Shown in pieces: positions 1-12,230 of a stretch of DNA of 64,000 nt (the first letter of the stretch is position 1; the number at the start of each line of letters is the position of its first letter). Both the position numbers and the translations under genes were made by a program. Source of the DNA: Ceriagrion tenellum (taxonomy: Eukaryota > Arthropoda > Insecta > Odonata > Coenagrionidae); contig OY720636.1 in assembly GCA_963169105.1 (NCBI GenBank), forward strand, positions 76,992,123 through 77,056,122, in the 5' to 3' direction. The notes beneath the pieces are model-generated. The model ran no database searches. It saw nothing but the letters and a program-made list of their open reading frames with translations, and was not told the origin of the DNA.

Positions 1-540
1 AGTGTTCTTTGTCCTGACTATAGGAAATGGGTCAGTTTAGACAGAGTATGTACTAAACCCTTATGGCATTTTTCTAGACGATAGCTTGAGCCCCTTATTG
101 TTCCATATTTCCCTCCTACCACTCTCCTTTAGGCTGTGACAAGGTAAAGTATACACATGCAGTATTCCAGGTGATAGGAAGCATAAGGTCATCCATTTAT
201 TTAGATAGATGACCGGAAGCCCTATGCTTCCTCCACTAAAGACTTCCATGCTGCCCTAGACAAGTAAAGTGAGGCTATATGGATGAAGATCAAATTAGAC
301 AACTCAGCATCCACCCACCTTTCGAGTTATTTTGTTATTGCAGTGCTCAAAATATATTATTTAATTTTAGTAAGGGATAACTAGTTATCTTAGAATGACT
401 AATGATGACAAATTGTTAATGTTATCTTAACCTTTCATTGAATTTCTCACCACAGATCATTTCACATGCTTAAACTGCAACATAATTTATCAATTAGAAT
501 CAATAATGAAAGATGCTTCGCACTTTTCCACAGTTATTTC

Positions 541-945
541 TCAAGGACTATGAATTTTGCAGTAACAATTTGATAGTAACCTCAAACTAAGTGGGGGGGC
601 TTGGAAAACAAACCAACTTCTGGAAGGGAAAGCAGGGGAGCATAATAAAGCGGTTGTGAGGAAAGAAACTTTGTCGGAAAGGAGTGGGGACGGGTGTGGA
701 AAAAGTAACTCATTGCAAAGGTTGCTTGATAGTCCAATAATTTCAATCTCTTCCAAAGCATCCATTTTTAAACATTTTAGGAGACCATGCCAAATTTCTG
801 GGATAAAATCGCTTGCATGATTACTTTCAAGCAGATGCTTGGCAAATTGATAAGTGGAGCCCATATAAATGAAACTTCTGGAGTTTTCTTTGATGCATGT
901 CATGAAATTTTGACACGCTTCCAATGTACTCTGTTAGAGCTATAA
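541..945 (-). CDS. Possible exon of an unidentified protein (helical, HEAT-like appearance)
   Basis: An open frame of about 130 codons follows an acceptor-like CTCTAACAG and runs to a stop at 541. The first two thirds read like real protein: they include ACQNFMTCIKENSRSF and an acidic helix-like stretch ending EEIEIIGLSS. The last third looks random. I do not recognise the family. No donor is visible inside, so it would be a terminal exon. It could belong to a gene that continues outside the window, or be a chance open frame in AT-rich DNA. Confidence 0.2.
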
Positions 946-1411
946 ATGGTTTGTTCACTAAAAAATTAGTATTGTGTATAAATTTCTTCAGTTGATTTTA
1001 CTTCCTTCTCAAATTTATGCAAACAATCTTGAGTGTCTCCTAGGGTTTTTAGGCCACCATACAGGAGAGGGTGAGAAAAGGACTAAGAAGATACAAAGGT
1101 CAAAACGTGAGTTGAAGGGGTATGTTGGTGGCTTTTGCCCTCAATACAGGCATGAGATGGATATAAATAAAGAAATTTGTCACATCTAAATTACAGAAAC
1201 AATCTATGACTTGATTTTTTCCATAAATGGCTTGGTTTCCGATGCATCCTATAGCCCAGTGGAGCACCCAAGAAACCATACTCCACAATATTCACCAGGA
1301 AGGCATCAGATCGAGTAAATTCAACTTGGAAAAAGACAAGAAAAAAAGACAAGAAAGAAAAAGACAAGACTCATAACATGTAGGCTACTTAATACCCTTT
1401 CTTTAATGAAC

Positions 1412-1522
1412 TTACTTCATTATGTCATCTATATCCAGGTGCCGGGCTCGCATAGTTTCAAACCCCTCCTTGACAAGAATGGAATCAACTAGTGTTTTGA
1501 TGTCAAAATCTTCTGGAATCAC
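1412..1522 (-). CDS. DIMT1: DIMT1 coding exon 4, with ambiguous 3' end
   Basis: The acceptor TCTTTCAG is followed by VIPEDFDIKTLVDSIL and then ARHLDIDDIMK and TAA. The human and fly proteins continue for about 16 residues after IDDF/IDDI. The stop lies inside ATGAA|GTAAGT, a near-ideal donor that would end the exon at 1416. No exon encoding the usual GIHF-like ending is found between 1 and 1411. Splicing to the one strong nearby acceptor (around 1312) gives an immediate stop as well. So either the C-terminus is truncated or the last exon lies before position 1. Confidence 0.85.
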   Translation of the reverse strand: MIPEDFDIKTLVDSILVKEGFETMRARHLDIDDIMK

Positions 1523-4500
1523 CTGAAAGATATTTCAAGCAGAGGAAAAATATAAATATAAGAAGAACAAACTGATACTTATTTTTCTCCACTCCTGATA
1601 ATATACATGTCACAATCATTCACTTATATCATATACTTGTACGCAAACACAGATTGTGGATTGCTGGTAAAATTTGTCGTTATCAAGAATGAAAAGTTAC
1701 CCATTTAAGGGAGAAAAAACTACTTAAGCTATCCACAAACATCAATTAGCTCTGTCAAGCGTCCAATCTTCCCCACTGATGCATATAAATATTTTATGAT
1801 TTTGCCAGCCATGTTATGGAGGTATTCATGGCTGAAAGGGATTGATTGCAGTCATAAAATGCATCATTCTTGACTGGAGTCTTCCTCTTTTTTAATTAAG
1901 CTACTTCTACAATCAGTGCCCAACTACTGACATTCTAATAGTGATACAAATCAAAGAAAGCAATAATTAAATAAACATTTTTCAGAACAAGCTTTACCAG
2001 CAGGTCAACATAGCTCAAAAAGTTTTAACAATCAACTTGACGTCCTCTTCAAGACTCGTGTGCCAATTGAGATATGGCAACAATTAGTGGTGAGTCAACA
2101 ACCATCTTAATTGGGTGAGGGGGAGCTTGTGTGCTCTGGCAGGTGATTAGCCATTCCAGACAGGTCATCGAGAAGTAGGGGCCAGACTAAGAGGGATACT
2201 CTGGTCTTCTATATTGAGGGAAGGGCATAAGGAATACATATTGAAAAGAAAAATGTAGAGATAAAGAGACTAAAAATAGTCCTAAATTAGATGGAATGAC
2301 AATAAAGTTAGGAGGGAGTTATATGTTCTAACAAGCATCCTTTCCCGAAAAATGTTGACTGAAGTGAAACTTTTCCATAAATTCATTTTCTTTGTAGCAA
2401 TGACATTCTAGGTGTTAGAATAAAACAGTGAAAACTTTAGATTACACTGAAAGCTGGCATGAAACAAGCTATAAGAAGTTAAATATAGGCCAGAATTAGA
2501 TTGATAAAACCATAAAATATACTCCCTAAAAATTTAAATTTAGTAAGTCTCTTCTTTAGATCTATTTAAGTGCCACAAAAAAAAACAAATCACGCGAAAT
2601 TCGCGAAAGGCCACTTTACATGGTACATTTTGTTTTACAAACAAATGTATGAACTCTTGCATGAGGAAAATTGTACCGTTCAATGCAGAAAATTGTATGA
2701 TTTTCTGAATGACTTCACGGGAAAAAGAACCTACTCTATTTCCATTCAGTTTCTAGTACATTCTATGATACATTCCTTTGTACAATAAAATGTACCCTGT
2801 AAAGTGGCCTTAAGAACTTAAGCATCAGAAGTTGTACAAAGAATAATAATAATATTGCTGTTGTAAAATCAATCCCTGGTCAGAATATATGCAATGCAAG
2901 TATAGTAAAGAAAAAGTTGATAAATACCAACAATGTGAAAAAGAAGACATTTGGGGGTCAGAGGTTAACAGAGCAGATGAAAGCCACTACAGTATTTTAG
3001 AATTGGAAAGAAATCATGTCAAGAAAAAGCTTTACAGGAAATCAATAAAGTTTTAGGGGACATAGGAGTCTCGTTTGAAACTTCAAGCAGTTACTTCACA
3101 TAGTATACACACATATGCTAAAAGATTATTTAATTCAATAGAAATTTTAATTCAATTAAAAGAAAATTTACATACATACATAACAATCATGCCATTCCCT
3201 TCCGGGGTAGGCACAGTCACAAAGTTTCACTCATAAATACATAATAATTGTACACCTAACTCTGCTTCAATAATTGCCTCCATACTGACCTATCCTTGCA
3301 AACCTCTTGTGCCTCATTTACCTCCATACACTGTTTCATACATGCCCTTCTGTTTTTAAGAGTCCTAATATTCCTCCTCCTAAGCATTTCCTCAACCACA
3401 TTCGACCACAACTTTCTCGGCCTACCTCTATCACCTTTCATTTCACTCTTATATATCTGTTTCATTATTTGATTCTCATCCATTTAATTCAGTAAAGAGA
3501 AATTCAGCATGTTCTGTTTTGAAAGACAAAGTTTGTAAAGTCTTAGAAAAAATACTTTCCTCCAGAGAATGACTGAAAAAATAGCAGAAGAAATACAAGA
3601 AAAGACTATTGACATGGATATTTTTATCAGTTTAGACAAATAAAAATTGGTGAAACGAACCACTCAGCAGGAAAAAATACAATAATTAACTGACAGTTGC
3701 TCCTACGGAGTAGTGTGGGAAAAAAGAATTTGCTGTAAGAGAATATGCTGTCTGCCAAGCAAGGGAACTGCTGCAAAAAAAGGTATCATAGCTGTAGCAG
3801 ATCCAAGGAAAGGAAAGTTGGATCAAATTACAATTGCCAAGGTACCACTCTTTTATCAGCATTAAGAGTATCCCCCAATTAAGCAAGGGAAGAAAGATAA
3901 CAGTTCTCTCCATTGTTTTCGGGTTAGCTGCGTCAAGTTTCTTACAATCTGCGTCAAGTTTCCAAGTCTGCATCAAAACTTGACGCAGCTAACCCGAAAA
4001 CAATGGAGAGAACTGCAATCCAGCACTGCGAAAGCCTCAAACAGGAAGAAAGATAAATTAATACACATCCAAAAATGCTTTCATCCAAATGTATAGTTTT
4101 AAATGGATTAAGGTGGGAGCCCCTAGAGACTGAGGCTACATGCTAGGCTTAGGTTGCTTGGGAAATTCAGAACTGGTGTGTTTCATACAGACAAAGAGAA
4201 TATTATCACGACAACTCACTGCATCTCTAGGTCTGACAGAAGTGATAAAATAAGAGAGATACATTGCCGAACAGATAGGTACAAAAACTTGTTCTTTCCA
4301 CACACAATAAGCGACCACAATAAAAACTGAGCTGCACTAAATACACGTCAGCATTTCACCTCCCAAAACCTTATCCCGCACATCTTTACACAGCTGGTGT
4401 CCTAACACACCCTGCCATCTGCCCATGTGGCAGCTTGCAGGGTAGCATGTAGATGTAAATTTGAGTAACCACGTGAAAGAGTAGGTTTTTAAAATGGTTT

Positions 4501-7500
4501 GTAATGACCAATGCAGAGTATTGGCAGGTTATTCAGGTACACATTCTGTATGTTTCCATGCTATTCATCAGACTGTACCTCTTCATCCGTGTTCCATTTA
4601 GGAGACATATAATGACATGACTGATTACTTTGCATGTTCAAAGGATAGAAGAGATTGCACGTTAAGATCCAGACAAAATGCTCATCTGAAAAAACCCTAC
4701 TGAAACACCTACTAAAAAATATGAAGAATGGGAACAAGTAGACAAAACAATGTATAGTGCATTGGTTGAAATAGGCCAAAGGACAACAGATTGAAATAGG
4801 CCAAATTAACTGTGACATTTGATAAATACTCTATTGGAGAGTCTTGAAAAACTCCTCTCATATTCTTCTACAACCAAATCTCAAAATATCAGAACTGAAA
4901 ACCAACCTCCAGCCAAATAAAGTCATTGTTCTACTGTATTTCCGAGATAACTACTCATTATATAATCCAAGATGAGGTTCAAGGTTACCATTGGACTCAA
5001 GACAATTGTTCCCTTCATCCAGTGGTTATTTACTCTTGTAGTCAGCAACAAGACAAGTTTTATCAAGTATATGTATCTTTTTCATATGACTTGGAACATG
5101 ATGTGGCTTTTGCATAAGAAACCCAACAAATGATGCCAATTCTTAAAGGAAAAATGCCCTTAGGAGAAAAGTGTCACTCTTTTTCCATGATGGATGCACC
5201 GGACAGTATAAGAAATGCAAAAACTTTCAAAACCCTGATTTATAAGATTGTAGGTCCTTTTTTCCACCAGCCATAGTAAATCACCCTTTGATGGAATAGG
5301 TGCATCAGTGAAATAAATCATCACAATTTTAAGTCTCCAACGTGATCCTGGAAATATAATCAATTCGGTTGACAAAGTTTTTGGAATTCTGTACCTGTTC
5401 AGAGTGGATAACACAAACGTACTTCTTTGATGTATAAAAGAACATTTATCACAAACTTGACAACAGCTAGAAACCAATTTATCACAAACCTAAACAAACC
5501 CAGGTATTCAGTTTTCATAGTTTCATTCCATTGTCTAAAAGATGTCACCATTTCCAAAAAAAATTATTGCCAGAGATTTCAGTTCAATTCACAATTTCCA
5601 GAGAAAGCCAATGGGTGCGGTAAATATGGCACAAACTCACAAGTAGCAAGCTTATATGACAATCACTGACTTTTTTGGATTGATTATTTCCAAACATGTT
5701 GATTAATGTGATGCAAAAATAAAATGTATGCATCCTTATGGACCTGAAACATTTAACTGGCCTTAAGAGAAAGAAGATATTTGTTATGCTCCAGTCAATA
5801 ATATCATTTGCTAAGTGGAAACTCCTACAACAAAAGGTTCAGGAAGAATGCATATAAAACCTCCCAGAAAAAGACAGATTGCAAACCACTGGTTATCAAA
5901 TTTACACAGAAGACTAGAGATTGTCATCTGCGATAAAGAGATGCAGAATAAGTGATGGTTGAGACTAAGACAAAAGCAAGTTCTCTCAATGCAATAAAAT
6001 CAAAGACTACATGTGTGTCATCTACAATAAATGTCAGTAGAAATATCACACTTAAAATTCTCAAGAAATTAGTTCTATTTCCTTTTCTCACTCAGGAAAG
6101 GAACAGGTCCTGTATTTCTGAAAGTTTAATATCACATACATTCTTACTAATATACAATGAAAATTTAATAAATAAATATGGAATGCAGATCAGTTACATG
6201 TTTCTTTTCAGTAATTGTGGCTAGACCTGATGCTGATTATCAAAAATGAGAAATTCACATTTTTTAAATCTCAGAAAGCAAGCAAAATGCTATGAATTTT
6301 ATCTTCAGAGTTGGTGGGAAATAACTTGAAGATTACATGAAAAAAGTTTCCGCAGATTTACAAACAGCCTTTGGTAGATGATTGTTTATAGCACATTGTT
6401 TTTCAGAAAAACCTTAGAACATCCTATGCAACTATGGTGTTTTGAGAATTTATCAGAATATAACTCAATTTTTTCTGTAATTCTCGTGGTTTCTTTGATG
6501 AAACTGCCAATTTTCACAAGAATTCAGAAATAAATGAGATGGGTACATTAATTTTCCTCAGGAGGAATAAGCATCCACAGAGGCCTAACAAATGGAAAAA
6601 CTGCAGCTTCACCGAAACTTTAAGTCACAGTTTAAAAAGATGAGCGGAGATAGAGAAGATAAACTTGGCGTAGTTTGCATAGCATAACATACCAAGTATG
6701 TTTTATCCTTTCAAAAGTTGTGTTCTACCTATTAGTATGTTTCACCAAAATCTGAGATGGTTGGTGTCAGGGCCTAGATGAACTGATATGGAATGGCCCA
6801 ATAGCAATTGTGGTGCCAGTCAATAAAAAGGAGACAAATTAGATTGCTATTAGATAAAGGAATTTCATTATTAATCACCAGATATAAAATCTTCCCTTAA
6901 ATTGTGCATTGCAGACTAATTGATTATGCAGAAAAGTTATTAGGAGACTATCAAGCAGGCTTCAGAAGAGGCAGATCAATTACAGATCAAATATTCATTT
7001 TCAAACAAGTTGTGTCTCAATATAGGAATTATGACAAGAAGGCTCATTTACTCTTTACAGATTTCAAAATGGCAGATGGTAGAGATCATGAAAAATTGTG
7101 AGAGTCCTTATGAATAAATGTAATTCCAGAAAAACTTGAAAAGATGGTAGTGATATGTATGTGAGAATCCAAATGCAAGGGAAAATTAGCCAAGAGAACA
7201 CAAAATTTTGATGCTAGCGCTGCATTGTGACAATGGGATGGTCTATTATCTCTGATTTTCAATCTAGCCCTCGAACAGGGAAATACATAAAATGTCGAAT
7301 ACCTGCTTAATTGTAGGTACATAAGTGAACCTCCTAGCCTTAGCAGATGAAGTCGCATTGCTGGCAGAAAACTAAGACATAAAAAAGCATCACTGAAGAA
7401 CTAATAACACACGCCAAAAAGGTATACGCTATGAGAGACTAAAGGTATACGATTACAACATGCAGTACCTATTGACAGGTAGGAACGAAGGGTAAGAACG

Positions 7501-10415
7501 AGAATTGCCAATTGAAAAACAATACCTCAGGAGATTCATACATTTTGAATATTTGGGACTCAAAATACATAAAGATAATAATGAAGAAACAGAGATACAT
7601 GCTAGAGCCCTGATTGCCAACAGCTTCTATTGGACTTCGTAAAAGCTTTTAGGAAGTTGAATCTTCTTAAGGAAAACTAAATAAATTTTATATAAAATCA
7701 TAACACAACCAGTGGTACTGGAAGGATGAGTGATTTTAAGCAAATAATTGGAAAGAAGATACATATGACTTGTGAAAACAAAGTCATTAGAACAATCTAT
7801 GGTGCAGAAGGGGGGCTGTAGAAAATAAAAAATAGAGAGAAGTACAAACAGATCCTGATATAGCATTGACAAAATACAGAAGGTTGAGAAGGATTGGATG
7901 TGTCCAGGACAGGTTGTATATTAACTATTCAACCCTTATAATGGCTTAACATGTAATGTCAAGAGATAAAGACTACTGGGAAAGACCAAGATTTCATTGG
8001 TAGGACTACACTAAGCAGGGCATCATAATACTTAAAGCAAATGAAGAATGGATAGAAGGCAGATGAAGACAGCAACAAGTTGTTGGTTAGGTCAAAAACC
8101 TAATTCAGTTTGAGTGTGGGGTTTCCAGTTTCAGGTCTCATTTGCAGGTAAAGTAAGGTGAAATTATTTTGAATACATAAAAGAGTATTTCATTAATTGA
8201 AGGCACATTATAAACATTTTCCAAAGAAATCTATGATGATCATCTGACAAAGCTCTCAAGAATTTGCCTGATATGAAATGGAAAGAAACTAATAGCATAG
8301 ACAATTTTGACATTCACGCATAAACAAGTGGCTGCATAGCTCTTTGTATTTCAATCTCCTAAAACCACAGATCAGTGACAGAGGTTATTTGCCAATTAAG
8401 GACTTTGACACCAAAAAACTTGCTGACATTTTTTATCTCATGCACTGAAAACCAAAATTGTACCACTACATTTTACTTCATGTAGCAGCTAAATCAGGAA
8501 ATACACTACAAACCTTATTTGTGATTGAGCAATGCACTCTGTAGTTCTTCTCCAGCATCATAGCCACAGCCGTTTGCTTGAGAATGGCTGACAGAGTTTT
8601 GTTTTTCCTGACAAAAATTGTCCGAGTCAAGCCATCCCACTCCCTAAAGTCAATGGGTGGTGGTGGATTGCGTGGTTCTAAACGCACCACTGATGACTCA
8701 ACCTTGGGAGGAGGTCTGAAATTGTTCTTACCAACCTGGAAATGAGAAATACAAGTAAATGTATGGGATATTTTTATTTACACACTTACTTTTAAGTGGT
8801 GTCAAACACTTGATTGCATAAAATTTTATATGATTTGTTATTCATTACAGGTTTACTGGCCATTTCCATAACAATTTCAATCGAAGAAAGATATTCCCCC
8901 AGTTTCTACACATACACTGAAACTACAAGGGAGTCACACAAGTATGAAATCCATTAGGATTTTTGATGGAGTGACCTCTGTGAGCTAAATGAAGGCAAGT
9001 CATAACAACATGGGGATATAGACACAAATGATCGTAACTGAAACCTAGAGCACATTAAGTGAAGCAATGAAAATTTTATGAACCAAAGCATCATTGAAAA
9101 AACGCACCACTGGCACATCTAGCACCTAACTGGATGATATAAAAACTTAAACGGCACAAAGAGCACATAATTGGTAGCCAAGATTGGGCTATCTGACCCA
9201 TCTGACCATCGTACACAAGGCAGTCTACAGTCTAAACACTGAGTTTATGTTCCACTGTCAACCACAAAAAGAAATTCGTATCACTACGTAGTCGTGACCA
9301 CTAAAAAATGTTAACTTTCAAAAGAAAGCTAGGAATATGTCTCCCGAGATAATTCAAGGGGCTCCTATTTTGACAGCTTATACAAGTTATTCTATTTATT
9401 TGAGAGTGCAATTCCAACAATGAGACGAACACACCATGAGGAAGTTACTATCAAGGAACAATGTTTCACTCCAGAGATAATTGAACTTTCAATAATAATG
9501 AATGAAAAAGCACTCAAAGCCAAACTATGGGAGCCAGGAACATTATACTCCGATTTTCTGGTATGCATAGAGTATAATAATTCATTTGCAAAGCAAGCCA
9601 ATAAACCCTTAAACTGACTTTAAGTTTTTCCAAAAGTACACTCGTCATATTACCTTCATAAGTATGTCAACACGCGCCAGCAACTGAGTATTCACTGATA
9701 GCCTGCAGTACAATTTATCACCAGGTTTAGCCACAAGTCTTTGAGCAAACTCCCTTTGAAACATAAGAATTGCACATTTGAAAAACGGCCGATGGAGTAA
9801 AAGGCGGAAAACTAAAGGAGATGATATTTGGTAAGGTATATTTGCCACACAGACGTCGAAGAACGGCAATTCTGTTTTTAATACGTCCCCTACCATCACC
9901 TGCAACTTTGGCTGCATTGGAGTGCCTTGCACTCTCTTTAATAGTTCGGCTACCAACCTGCGAAATAAAATAATTACTAAGCGTAAACATGTTGATTTTT
10001 TGACGCCAAATTACGCTGTAAATTTATATTTAAGGATATAGAGGAAGACACTTTGAAGTCCCATAATGAAGTTAACATTTTCACGAATAAAACATCCCGC
10101 ATATATGCTTAACAACGGAGCTAAAGAGTGACATTTTCTCGGATAATTAAGAAGTAATTCACAACATTACCTAGTATCCACTTCACAGGCAATAACTTTC
10201 TTTGCAACTTCCAATAATTTGACTGTCAAGTTTCCTGTACCAGGACCAATTTCCAAAACGACGTCAGTAGACCTGATGGCTGCCTTGTCCACCATCCCCT
10301 GAATAATCAGGGGATTTTTCAATATGTGCTGTCCAAACTGCTTATTAAATAATATACCTTGCTTCGCAATCTCATTGTGAAGCCTAGCTTTCTTCTCGCT
10401 TTTAACTTTAGGCAT
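1412..10415 (-). CDS. DIMT1: DIMT1, 18S rRNA dimethyladenosine transferase (gene span, 4 coding exons)
   Basis: Joining exons 10415-10171, 9957-9654, 8735-8514 and 1522-1412 gives 293 codons that align end to end with DIMT1/Dim1/KsgA. This enzyme uses S-adenosylmethionine to dimethylate two adjacent adenosines near the 3' end of 18S rRNA, and acts in the nucleolus during small-subunit assembly. The SAM-binding motif EIGPGTGNLT is at residues 55-64 and the catalytic NIPY motif at 121-124. All junctions are GT-AG with matching phases (2, 0, 0). The start is the first ATG and gives the family's usual MPKVK opening. The human protein is about 313 residues; this one stops about 16 short, after IDDIMK, where the stop codon overlaps a good donor (see exon 4). 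Identity is certain from sequence; the exact C-terminus is not. Confidence 0.95.
2607..2811. mobile_element. MITE with about 43-bp terminal inverted repeats
   Basis: The first 43 bases (AAGGCCACTTTACATGGTAC onward) are matched by the reverse complement of the last 43 (AAGGCCACTTTACAGGGTAC onward), with about six differences. The element is 205 bp with no coding capacity. No clear target-site duplication is visible, so the superfamily is not assigned. It lies in the last DIMT1 intron. Confidence 0.7.
3165..3483 (-). mobile_element. LINE 3' end (non-LTR retrotransposon remnant)
   Basis: An open minus-strand frame encodes the C-terminal end of a non-LTR reverse transcriptase. It includes GRPRKLWSNVVEEML, KNRRACMKQCMEVNEA and EVCKDRSVWRQLL. 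A non-coding tail and a short TATG repeat follow, the usual 3' end of this type. It is 5'-truncated and lies in the DIMT1 intron. A more decayed relative is at 30170-30720. Confidence 0.75.
3901..4015. repeat. Perfect 40-bp inverted repeat (hairpin)
   Basis: Bases 3901-3940 are the exact reverse complement of 3976-4015. The 35-base loop holds further partial copies of the arm end (TGCGTCAAGTTT). Perfect arms in old intronic DNA imply a recent inverted duplication or a young fold-back element. Confidence 0.9.
4400..4460 (+). repeat. Degenerate copy of the 'GCTTGCAGGGTA...GTAGATGTA' repeat family
   Basis: Contains ACACACCCTGCC, then GGCAGCTTGCAGGGTA, then GTAGATGTAAAT. This matches the order seen in the better copy at 58040-58245. 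Confidence 0.55.
6790..8110 (+). mobile_element. Decayed LINE reverse transcriptase
   Basis: Broken plus-strand frames follow a non-LTR reverse transcriptase in order. First comes a VPVNKK segment near 6810. QAGFRRGRSITDQIFIFKQ and HLLFTDFKMA follow at 6950-7080. The RT C-terminal part (ETEIHARALIANSFYW) is near 7590, and a final WERPRFHW...EWIEGR block near 7980-8065. Many frameshifts and stops make it non-functional. It lies in the last DIMT1 intron, antisense to the gene. Confidence 0.75.
8514..8735 (-). CDS. DIMT1: DIMT1 coding exon 3
   Basis: Encodes residues 184-257, in phase 0 at both ends. It covers the family's VGKNNFRPPPKVESSVVR block, the proline run and FVRKNKTLS. The acceptor is TTTCCAG and the donor AAG|GTTTGT, a weaker donor than the others in this gene. 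It is followed by the 7-kb intron 1523-8513. Confidence 0.95.
9654..9957 (-). CDS. DIMT1: DIMT1 coding exon 2
   Basis: Encodes residues 82-183. It carries VGDVLKTELPFFD, the catalytic NIPYQISSP motif and the conserved AILMFQREFAQRLVAKPGD block. The acceptor is TTTCGCAG and the donor AAG|GTAATA, leaving phase 0. No disruptions are seen. Confidence 0.95.
10171..10415 (-). CDS. DIMT1: DIMT1 coding exon 1
   Basis: Encodes residues 1-82, including the basic N-terminus, the FGQHILKNPLII segment typical of the family and SAM motif I (EIGPGTGNLT). It ends in phase 2 at a donor reading AG|GTAATG. The split arginine codon is completed by the next exon. Confidence 0.95.
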
Positions 10416-11359
10416 TGTAATCCCGAACTTGCGCTGCTGTCAACTCAGTTCTAATAAACCATATCCATAGCTAATGCGAGACTTAAGGATAATTTAAATA
10501 TTACTCGGATAATTGAAAGAAAAATATGTATATATAAATTCTCTTCTATCCGTTCTTACACCCTAACATAAACAACACGTGGGTTGACGCAACTCGACCT
10601 TTATGTGGTTTGTGTATGATCTGTAGTTATCCCCATGCCCGTGCTCCCTTGCGCCCCAGAGCAGCACAAGAGCTTTCGAAGCGCAAAATTCGAAAATTGG
10701 TAGTAAGAATTGTAAGGATAGTAGGAATTGTAAGAACGTTTCCGGAATTTGATACGCCGGTGTAGAAACAAAATCTGGAAAAAATTAACTGATTGATAAT
10801 GATGAGATTAATTTAATAAACAATTATCGACAAATGGTCTTTTATTAAAATGTTGTGCACATGCATTGTGGTTCTACTTACATTAGAACAAAAACATCAA
10901 TGACTTAGAAGTATAAACCATACAGAAAAATGGTCGAGATCTTAATTTTTTAATGCTTTAAGATTGGCAGTAATAGATGCTGTTACTTATGTCTGATGTC
11001 ATGGTGTAGCCATTGCAATCATGATTAAGCAACACTTATATCCATTTATAGAATGAAAACTTCCATTTTATTTTACAGTATGTCACATTATTCTATGCAA
11101 AAAAGTCACTTTAATTGCAAAAATTCTTTTTTTAGTGAAGCATCCACATATACTTATATGATTTGCAAAAAGTCTGAATCAGCCATGATGAAAGTTCACC
11201 ATATTCACCATAAAAAGTAAAGATACTGACTTTAAAGACTGGCTTATTATTGCACCACCTGCAACACAAATATCACATAGTATCTCTCCAAACATGAGTT
11301 TTTGGTGTATTGCATTATTTTAGGGGTCATATTTTCCATCATATTTAGATTTACCACTG
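10416..11359. other. DIMT1 upstream region
   Basis: Holds the presumed DIMT1 promoter and 5' UTR. A CACGTG E-box lies at 10576-10581, about 160 bp upstream of the ATG. No TATA box is positioned convincingly, and no transcription start can be fixed from sequence. The rest is AT-rich with nothing recognisable. Confidence 0.35.
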
Positions 11360-12230
11360 CATTACTCAAGTGGCTAAAGCCTCCATTCGTCTTGGTAGCA
11401 ATGAAGTTAATGCTTTCATGCTATCCAACATCTTTTTATTACTAGAAGTTTCCTATCGTCTAACCTTATTTCAGATTTAGGAATACCCTTTGTTCTGGAC
11501 TTACCTTTGTTTCCTATATTGAAAATGTCGTTCAAAAATCTCTTAAAATTTTGGGTTGTATCATTCGCTAAATCAAATGCTTAAATGATATTTATGCTCT
11601 AAAGGTGCTTTCCTGAAGTCTGGTACATCTTATTTAGGAGCATAATGGCATTATTTGGAGCCTGTATCATAAAAAACATATAAATATCTTGGAAAAAGTA
11701 CAGTATAAGTTTCTTAGATATATTTATTTTAGATTTATTTGCACAATACCTGATTTATATAAAGTTCCTCATGATGATTTAATGATATACCTAGGTATTA
11801 GATATTTTACCACTGCTTATAAGTCCCTTTTCTTCTGACCTACAAGTCTTCATTTTCAATATTTGCAATGGTCATATCACTTGTTCAACATTAGGTGGTA
11901 GAATTTCTCCACTTCTAATGTTTCTGCTTTAAATACAAGAGCTACAATAATATTCAATGCTAAGTTTTGTAGTGGGAACTGTTAACTATGTCTCTCCTTT
12001 GAATAGAATTATGCAATACCTCAACAAGTTACCACACTGCAGTGTGAACTGTCATAATCCTGAAAAATTATGGTATTTTGTTCATTGATATTGAATGAAG
12101 TACATGAACCTGCTTACTCATTTACCTACTTATGCCATTTTTTTATGTCTTGAATTTTTATTTGATGAATGATACTCATTGTAATTGGGTAGTCGCCACA
12201 GTGAAATAAATATCTATCTTACTGTCTTCA
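11360..12230 (+). mobile_element. Decayed jockey-like LINE, ORF2 C-terminal part
   Basis: Interrupted plus-strand frames resemble the end of jockey-type ORF2. They include KSLKILGCIIR near 11550, then ALKVLS near 11600. Next come IIWSLYHKKHINILEKVQYK (11640-11705) and FLRYI followed by YKVPHDDLMIYLGIRYFTTA near 11760-11820. Stops and frameshifts are frequent. The tail after 12160 looks like a 3' UTR. Confidence 0.65.

Larger units (their letters stand above)
1523..8513 (-). other. DIMT1 intron 3 (7 kb), apart from the repeats listed
   Basis: AT-rich sequence between exons 3 and 4. Beyond the MITE, hairpin and LINE remnants listed separately, I see no exon, RNA gene or further clear repeat. 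Confidence 0.6.

Noticed and set aside
1190..1311. Possible exon after a very strong polypyrimidine acceptor near 1312, reading FTRSDAFLVNIVEYGFLGAP
   Set aside because: Splicing from the DIMT1 donor at 1416 puts it out of frame with an immediate stop. The peptide does not resemble the DIMT1 C-terminus or any family I recognise.
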